Shown here: positions 8,411-12,918 of the stretch, piece by piece
Numbering within the stretch: position 1 is the first letter of the stretch
Layout of the letters: each line of letters opens with the position of its first letter
Source of the DNA: Acidimicrobiia bacterium
Lineage (GTDB): Bacteria; Actinomycetota; Acidimicrobiia; Acidimicrobiales; AC-14
Assembly: GCA_019243595.1 (NCBI GenBank)
Contig: JAFAUA010000131.1
Coordinates: 1-12,918 of the forward strand
Length of the DNA: 12,918 nucleotides
Direction: 5' to 3'
Notes under the pieces: model-generated
What the model saw: the letters and a program-made list of their open reading frames with translations, nothing else
What the model was told of the DNA's origin: nothing
The model's database searches: none
Translations under genes and position numbers: made by a program

Positions 8411-9472
8411 TCATGACAACGGCACCACCTCGGTGGTCGGGCGATCGGGTGTGGCGCTCGGCAGGAACCAGCGGAACCACAACAGGCCGCGCGGGTGGCC
8501 GGCGGTCGACAGCCAGTTCGGGTGACCGGGGTCGCGGCTGGCGACGACGATCGTCCACGAACCGTCGTCCTCGTACTGCACCTGACCACCGTTGATCGTG
8601 ACCCGCTCGTAGTCGTAGTTGTACGTGTGCAGGAACTGGTTCCACAGGCACAGGTTCCAGAAGGCACATTCGGGTGAACGCCCCTTGATGATCAGTGCCT
8701 GGTTGTCCTCGAGATCGAATCCGCCCATCGCGTAGGCGGCGTCGGCGGCCGCCCAGCCGTAGGTCACCGACGGCACGCCGTAGGGCTCGGCCACGCTGTT
8801 GGTCTCGCCCAGGCCCAGCGGCACCAGCTGCGCCTGCTCGCGGATCCACGTGAGCGTGGCCCGGAAGCGGCCGGCCAGATCGGCGTCGCTGTCGCGCCGT
8901 GTCGCCGGCGGATCCTCGGCCTCGATGTGCCACTCGACGCGGCGCCCGGTCGTCGGGTCGACGACGTAGTCGCGCGTGATGGCCGCCACTGCGTCGGGCT
9001 GCAGCTCGATCCAGGCGCCGTCGTGCGGCTCCGGCGACAGCACGATCTCGAACTCGCCGTCAGGGCCGATGTCGACCATACGGTCGTTGACGGTGCCGAC
9101 GATGCGGTCCGAGTAGCGCCCGTCGCGAGGGCCGCCGTAGACGGTGAGCGAGAAGTAGACGGCATCGCCTTTGCGACCGCGGACGCGGTAGGTGCGCGCC
9201 GGGTCGATCGGCGCGTACTGATAGAAGGCGTCGGCGTTGTCGCCGCCCCACTTGCGATACGGACCCACGATGTCAACGAAGCGAGGTCGGGCCGGGTCGG
9301 CCCAGACATAGGCATCAAGCCCGACGGCAAGGATGCTGAAGATCCACTTGTAGCCCTCGAGCAGGCTTTGGTCGTCGAGCGGTGTGTTGGGTCCGGAGTG
9401 GATGCGCTGCTCGAGGGTCTTCAGCTCGTCAACGAGCTCACCGAACACCCCGCCGGTCTCACTCGCCCCCAC
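8411..9472 (-). CDS. DUF1214 domain-containing protein
   Basis: This 353-residue protein has no signal peptide or membrane segment. Its middle holds a beta-rich stretch with YFSLTVYGGPRDGRYSDRI, and the C-terminal third matches the DUF1214 pattern, with ALIIKGRSPECAFWNLCLWN, an HTYNYDYERVTINGGQ segment, and SRDPGHPNWLSTAGH near the end. The function of DUF1214 is not established. The start is GTG at 9472 (VGASETGG), 9 nt after the stop of the beta-propeller gene and in the same frame, with an in-frame CTG also possible. It lies between a predicted lipoprotein dehydrogenase and a sulfotransferase, and the close spacing suggests it acts on the same compound or process. No catalytic residues can be named. 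Confidence 0.82.
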   Translation of the reverse strand: MGASETGGVFGELVDELKTLEQRIHSGPNTPLDDQSLLEGYKWIFSILAVGLDAYVWADPARPRFVDIVGPYRKWGGDNADAFYQYAPIDPARTYRVRGRKGDAVYFSLTVYGGPRDGRYSDRIVGTVNDRMVDIGPDGEFEIVLSPEPHDGAWIELQPDAVAAITRDYVVDPTTGRRVEWHIEAEDPPATRRDSDADLAGRFRATLTWIREQAQLVPLGLGETNSVAEPYGVPSVTYGWAAADAAYAMGGFDLEDNQALIIKGRSPECAFWNLCLWNQFLHTYNYDYERVTINGGQVQYEDDGSWTIVVASRDPGHPNWLSTAGHPRGLLWFRWFLPSATPDRPTTEVVPLS

Positions 9473-9481
9473 GGCGTTCAG

Positions 9482-10711
9482 TTAACTGGGATCGATGCGG
9501 GACACGCCACCCGTCAGCGAGAGGACGTACAGCTCGCCGTCGGCGTCCTGGCCGAACGACGCCAGGTTGCTCGTCGAGATTCCGAGGTCGCGGACCTGGC
9601 CGCCTGCCAGGCCGACCACGTGCCCGACGCAAAAGTCGCCGAAGAGGTAGACGCCGTTCATGGCGGGAATGCGTGCCCCGCGGTAGACGTACCCGCCGGT
9701 CACCGCGCAGTTGCCGCCGTTGTGCGAGTACTCGTAGACGGGCGGTACGGCCCCGGGTGCCGGCTCCGACGCCTTGTAGAGGTGGTTGCCCTCGAACCGG
9801 GACCAGCCGAAGTTCATGCCCGCCGACTGCACACCCGGGGCGAAGTCGATCTCCTCCCAGCTGTCCTGGCCGACGTCGCCGATCCACACGCTCCCGGTAA
9901 CCCGGTCGAAGCTGAACCGCCACGGGTTGCGGAGGCCGAGGGCCCACTGCGAGTACTGACCGGATGCGGCGTCGATGCGGAGCATCTTGCCGAGCGGCGT
10001 GTTCGGGTTCTGGGCGGTGTTGTTCGGGTCGCCCTCGCTGCCGCCGTCGCCGAGGCCGAGCCACAGCATGCCGTCGGGGCCGAACACGATGTTGCCGCCG
10101 TTGTGGTTGGCGTACGGCTGGTGCAGGAAGAACACCTGGCGCCCCGAGGCATTGGCCACGGCACCGTTCATGGCGTACTCGACGACGCGCGTGTCGCCAT
10201 TGGTGTCGGTGTAGCTCGCGTACAGGTGGTTGCCGTCGAGCCCAAACGCGATCCCGAGCAAGCCCTGCTCGCCGCCGGTCGACACCTGCCCGGCGAGGTT
10301 GAGCACGGGCGTGGAGTCGACCTGCCCGCCGCGCACGGCGACGACTCGTCCGGACTTCGACGCCACGTAGAGGGCAGTGTCGTTGGGACGCGTCGCGAGC
10401 GCCAGTGCCCCCGAGACAGCGGCCACCGGCGTCAGGTGGACGTGCACCGCCGCCAGGTTCGGTCCGGCGGGCGCGGGCGGGGCCGTCGTTCGGGGGGTCG
10501 TCGCCGCCGGACGGGGCGCGGTCGAGGCGGGCGCGGGTGCGCTCGTTGGTGCCGCAGCCGTTGTCGACGACGTCGACGTGCTGCTCTCCGCTGTCGTCGA
10601 CTCGGTCGGCGACGGCCCAATCGCGCGCTCGAGGTGGTTGGCGTGGCCACCCCCACAGGCTGCGGCGACGAGTGCGAGAACGAAGAGTGTTGCGGCCAGG
10701 CTGCGGCGCAC
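9482..10711 (-). CDS. Lipoprotein glucose/sorbosone dehydrogenase-type beta-propeller (PQQ-dependent family)
   Basis: This 409-residue protein starts with a lipoprotein signal: RR at 2-3, a hydrophobic core, and lipobox VAAAC with C19. Residues 30-85 are a low-complexity Ser/Thr/Ala/Pro linker. The rest is a GSDH-type six-bladed propeller: STGGEQGLLGIAFG (E148), YANHNGGNIVFGPDG (H203), LWLGLGDGGSEGDPNN, ALGLRNPWRFSFD (R261, the position of the conserved PQQ-binding Arg in soluble glucose dehydrogenase) and a C-terminal FGQDADGELYVLS. It is predicted to be anchored to the outer face of the membrane and to oxidise a sugar or other alcohol, with PQQ as likely cofactor; many relatives are uncharacterised. 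The start is GTG at 10711, with no ribosome binding site but a -10-like TACCGT 7 nt upstream. It is the first gene of the three-gene minus-strand operon. Confidence 0.9.
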   Translation of the reverse strand: MRRSLAATLFVLALVAAACGGGHANHLERAIGPSPTESTTAESSTSTSSTTAAAPTSAPAPASTAPRPAATTPRTTAPPAPAGPNLAAVHVHLTPVAAVSGALALATRPNDTALYVASKSGRVVAVRGGQVDSTPVLNLAGQVSTGGEQGLLGIAFGLDGNHLYASYTDTNGDTRVVEYAMNGAVANASGRQVFFLHQPYANHNGGNIVFGPDGMLWLGLGDGGSEGDPNNTAQNPNTPLGKMLRIDAASGQYSQWALGLRNPWRFSFDRVTGSVWIGDVGQDSWEEIDFAPGVQSAGMNFGWSRFEGNHLYKASEPAPGAVPPVYEYSHNGGNCAVTGGYVYRGARIPAMNGVYLFGDFCVGHVVGLAGGQVRDLGISTSNLASFGQDADGELYVLSLTGGVSRIDPS

Positions 10712-10718
10712 ACATCAG

Positions 10719-10724
10719 ACGGTA
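10719..10724 (-). promoter_or_regulatory. Candidate -10 element for the lipoprotein operon (leaderless)
   Basis: On the minus strand this reads TACCGT, matching TANNNT, then 7 nt, then GTG at 10711. The spacing places the transcript start at the start codon. No -35 is seen. It is separated by only 2 bp from the facing -10 candidate of the ApgM-like gene. Confidence 0.5.
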
Positions 10725-10726
10725 CC

Positions 10727-10732
10727 TACGAT
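10727..10732 (+). promoter_or_regulatory. Candidate -10 element for the ApgM-like gene (leaderless)
   Basis: TACGAT matches TANNNT and is followed by 6 nt and ATG at 10739. No Shine-Dalgarno sequence precedes this ATG, consistent with leaderless expression. It lies back to back with the operon promoter, so the two may compete for polymerase. Confidence 0.55.
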
Positions 10733-10738
10733 GAAGCA

Positions 10739-11878
10739 ATGAAGTACGTCGTGTGCGTGCCCGATGGCGCGGCGGACGAGCCGCTCGAGGAGCTGGGCGG
10801 GCGCACGCCGCTCGAGGCGGCGCGGATGCCGCATCTCGCGGCCCTGGCCGGTCGGTCCGAAGTGGGGCGGGCGGCGACGATACCGACGGGGATGCCGCCC
10901 GGCAGCGACGTCGGCAACATGGCCATCCTGGGCTACGACCCGGCCCACTATCACACCGGCCGGGCGCCGATCGAGGCCGCCGCGCTCGGGATCGAGCTCG
11001 GGTCGGACCAGGTCGCGTTCCGCTGCAACCTGGCCCGCGTCGACGACGGCGTGATGGTCGACTTCGCCGGTGGTCATCCGACCTCCGAGCAGGCGGAACC
11101 CGTGATCGCCGCCCTGGACGAGGCCTTCGGTGGCGGGGTCTCGTTCCACCCCGGCGTCCAGTACCGCCACATCGTCGTCGCCCCCGCCGAGTGGGCCGAC
11201 GCCACGTGTACGCCGCCGCACGACCTCACCGGTCAGCCGGCCGTCTGGCCCGAGGGGCCGGCCGCGCCGCAACTGCAGAAGCTGATGGACGCGTCGCGCG
11301 ACGTCGTGGGTCGCTTCGGCCTCGACGCCAATCAGATCTGGCTGTGGGGGCAGGGCCGGGCCACCGTTCTGCCGAGCTTCGCCGATGTGTGGAACCTCGA
11401 GGCGGCCCTCTGCTCGGCCGTCGATCTGGTGCGCGGTCTCGGCGTTCTCGCCGGCATCGAGGTCGTCGACGTCGCCGGGATGACGGCGGGTTACGACACC
11501 GACTACGTCGCCCAGCGCGAATCTTGCATCGCCGCTCTCGAGGACGGCGCCGACCTCTTTCTCGTGCACGTGGAGGCGAGTGACGAGGCGGGCCACGCCG
11601 GTGACGTGGGCGCCAAGGTCGAGGCCCTCGAGCGCTGGGACGAGCAGATCATCGGCCCGCTCGTCGACGAGCTCGCCCACCTCGCCCCGTGGCGCCTCCT
11701 GCTGCTTCCCGACCACGCCACGCCGACCAAGCTCATGACTCACACCCCCGACCCGGTGCCGTACCTCCTCGCCGACTCGGCCAGCGACGGGCCCGGCGGC
11801 GAGTACACCGAGTCGTGGACCTCGAAGCGCGACGCGGTCGCCGCGCACTCCCTGATGGGCAAGCTCCTCCAGCGCTGA
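10739..11878 (+). CDS. ApgM-like phosphomutase-family protein; candidate non-GHMP homoserine kinase
   Basis: This 379-residue protein belongs to the alkaline phosphatase superfamily in the branch of archaeal-type cofactor-independent phosphoglycerate mutase. It opens with MKYVVCVPDGAADEPLEEL (metal ligand D9), continues with ELGGRTPLEAARMPHL, and has the nucleophile S56 in MPPGSDVGNMAILGYDP. The second metal set is in VEASDEAGHAGD (D282, H286) and LLPDHATPTKLMTHTPDPVP (D325, H326). This branch splits into phosphoglycerate mutases and a group proposed to be homoserine kinases (recalled as TIGR02535), noted near hom and thrC in genomes lacking thrB. The N-terminal form here resembles that second group. 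Either role is possible; context leans toward homoserine kinase. The open frame extends upstream to 8927, but that part is antisense to the operon; ATG 10739 fits the family start. Confidence 0.88.
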   Translation: MKYVVCVPDGAADEPLEELGGRTPLEAARMPHLAALAGRSEVGRAATIPTGMPPGSDVGNMAILGYDPAHYHTGRAPIEAAALGIELGSDQVAFRCNLARVDDGVMVDFAGGHPTSEQAEPVIAALDEAFGGGVSFHPGVQYRHIVVAPAEWADATCTPPHDLTGQPAVWPEGPAAPQLQKLMDASRDVVGRFGLDANQIWLWGQGRATVLPSFADVWNLEAALCSAVDLVRGLGVLAGIEVVDVAGMTAGYDTDYVAQRESCIAALEDGADLFLVHVEASDEAGHAGDVGAKVEALERWDEQIIGPLVDELAHLAPWRLLLLPDHATPTKLMTHTPDPVPYLLADSASDGPGGEYTESWTSKRDAVAAHSLMGKLLQR

Positions 11879-11885
11879 ACCACTC

Positions 11886-11950
11886 AAAAGCGGCAACCAC
11901 GGGGGCAGCTCGGACGCCGGTCACGTCGAGAGTGCCCTTGTGCCGCTCTT
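11886..11950. terminator. Nested inverted repeat in convergent intergenic region
   Basis: Three nested stems are visible. The outer pair is AGCGGCA (11889-11895) with TGCCGCT (11941-11947); on the minus strand it extends to AAGAGCGGCA / TGCCGCTTTT with one G-U pair. The middle pair is GGGCA (11903-11907) with TGCCC (11933-11937). The inner pair is CTCG-g-ACG (11909-11916) with CGTCGAG (11924-11930), with one bulged G and a 7 nt loop. It begins 8 bp after the ApgM-like stop and lies about 140 bp beyond the ABC permease stop. On the minus strand the structure ends in TTTT, so it may end that transcript; a bidirectional terminator or a 3' RNA element is also possible. The rest of the 213 bp intergenic region (11951-12091) shows only weak repeats and no gene I can support. 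Confidence 0.5.
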
Positions 11951-12091
11951 CGCTGACGAGTTTCAACTGCCGGAATGGTTGTTGGAACAGACGAACCGGA
12001 CGCGATCGCAACCAAACCAGCGGTCGAAACGTGAGTATCCCCGTCAGAGCCGCAGTTTCAGCCGTGCGAGTGACTGAGGTGAGTGCGAGAG

Positions 12092-12898
12092 CTACGTGTA
12101 CCGGCTGATGTAGCCGCGTGCACGGAAGGCTTGCAGCATCCGCGTGAGGAACACGACGACCACGGCGCCGAGCACGACGCAACTCGCGAGGGCGATGCCG
12201 AGCTCGCCCCACAGCATCCCGCGGCCGTCGAACAGGGCGCGCCCGGCGACGAAGGCGTGGGTTGTCGGCAGCGCCTCGGCGACCGGACGCAGGAGCCACG
12301 GCAGCGCCGCCACCGGATAGAAGACGCCCGACAGCGGGAGGATCACGAAGAGGATCCCCCACGCCAGCGCTTCGGCACCGGTGCCGAAGCGCAGCACCAG
12401 GGCGATGACGAACAAGGCGATCACCCAGCCGCACACGAGCAGCACAGCGGCGACCGGGATCAGGCCGAGGCCGAGGTCCGTGACGTTGAAGGCGAAGAAG
12501 CCGAGCGCGGTGAGCGACACGACGGCGAGGCCCATGAACAACTTGATCATCCCGAACAGCACGACGCCGCCGACGTATTCCATCTCGCGCAAGGGTGTGA
12601 CCATCAGGTTCAGGAGGTTGCGTGTCCACGCCTCCTCGAGGAAGCCGGTCGCCAACGCGATCTGCGACTGGTATACGACGTGCCACAGCATGATGCCCGA
12701 GAGCAAGTAGCCGGCGGCCAACCGGCCGGCGGCCGCGTGGCCGGGATGCACGAAGGCGGCGATCGAACCGAACAGCAACACGTCCACGAGCGGCCAGATG
12801 GTGACGTCGAACAGGCGGTGTGGCGCTCGCAGCAACACGTAGTAATGGCGGCGCGCGACGGCCTTGATCCGCAACCACGACAACTGCGCGCCGGTCAC
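12092..12898 (-). CDS. ABC-2 type transporter permease (possibly 5' truncated by window)
   Basis: From GTG 12898 the protein has 268 residues and six predicted membrane segments, starting near FDVTIWPLVDVLLFGSIAAF and ending with the segment before MLQAFRARGYISRYT. The central ATGFLEEAWTRNLLNLMVTP is the amphipathic coupling region typical of ABC2_membrane proteins. It would form the transmembrane half of an exporter of drugs, polysaccharide or lipid; the substrate is unknown. The frame stays open upstream of GTG 12898 to the window edge (DRKTRR), and family members often begin a few residues before the WLRIKAVARRHYYVLLR segment, so the true start could lie outside. The ATPase partner is probably the next gene upstream, beyond the window. 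The gene converges on the ApgM-like gene. Confidence 0.9.
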   Translation of the reverse strand: MTGAQLSWLRIKAVARRHYYVLLRAPHRLFDVTIWPLVDVLLFGSIAAFVHPGHAAAGRLAAGYLLSGIMLWHVVYQSQIALATGFLEEAWTRNLLNLMVTPLREMEYVGGVVLFGMIKLFMGLAVVSLTALGFFAFNVTDLGLGLIPVAAVLLVCGWVIALFVIALVLRFGTGAEALAWGILFVILPLSGVFYPVAALPWLLRPVAEALPTTHAFVAGRALFDGRGMLWGELGIALASCVVLGAVVVVFLTRMLQAFRARGYISRYT

Positions 12899-12918
12899 CC
12901 TGCGGGTCTTTCTGTCTG

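Noticed and set aside
7258..8595. 445-codon plus-strand ORF over the sulfotransferase
   Set aside because: Antisense to a gene with clear PAPS-binding motifs; no family resemblance.
8927..10738. 604-codon open extension upstream of the ApgM-like gene on the plus strand
   Set aside because: It is antisense to the DUF1214 and lipoprotein genes, has Arg/Val/Ala-rich composition without recognisable domains, and the family N terminus begins at 10739.
11733..12878. Minus-strand ORF spanning the 11879-12091 intergenic region
   Set aside because: Part of its translation there looks less Arg-rich than other shadows, but the rest is out of frame with the ABC permease and there is no family match or start; the stretch is better explained as non-coding.
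1..12918. CRISPR array, tRNA, transposon or prophage signatures
   Set aside because: I saw no regularly spaced repeats, cloverleaf with a TTCGA arm, transposase, integrase or terminal repeats on either strand.

Overview
This is a high-GC (about 70 percent by eye) bacterial chromosome segment. GTG starts, apparent leaderless start sites, a two-gene hom-thrC unit and NarL-type two-component genes with a multi-pass membrane sensor suggest an actinobacterium, perhaps of the Acidimicrobiia or a relative; the taxon is an inference. There is no sign of a phage, IS element, CRISPR array, tRNA or rRNA.

Layout: (1) 1-496, the 3' end of an FtsX-type ABC permease gene. (2) 545-3890, a signalling block: a membrane histidine kinase on the plus strand faces two minus-strand response regulators, one a lone receiver domain and one a NarL/LuxR-type transcription factor. 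(3) 3923-6252, homoserine dehydrogenase and threonine synthase 2 bp apart, divergent from the NarL-type regulator across 32 bp. (4) 6212-7165, a DUF2419 (Qng1-like) queuosine-salvage nucleosidase, in the place where a homoserine kinase gene (thrB) might be expected. (5) 10711 down to 7159, a tight minus-strand operon: a lipoprotein glucose/sorbosone-dehydrogenase-type beta-propeller, a DUF1214 protein and a PAPS-type sulfotransferase. (6) 10739-11878, an alkaline-phosphatase-superfamily enzyme of the ApgM / 'proposed homoserine kinase' type, divergent from the operon across 27 bp. (7) 11879-12091, a convergent intergenic region with a nested inverted repeat. (8) 12092-12898, an ABC-2 permease on the minus strand, possibly cut by the window end.

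How the genes fit together: hom and thrC supply the first and last steps from aspartate semialdehyde to threonine. The middle step, homoserine kinase, has no GHMP-type gene here, but the ApgM-like gene 4.5 kb away belongs to a superfamily branch proposed to supply that activity. The kinase and two regulators probably form one signalling module. The sulfotransferase, DUF1214 and beta-propeller genes look co-transcribed, but their shared substrate cannot be read from sequence.

I did not find an obviously new multi-gene system. The items most worth following up are the possible ThrB replacement, two divergent promoter pairs that both fit leaderless transcription, the nested hairpin at 11886-11950, and the three-gene sulfotransferase operon.
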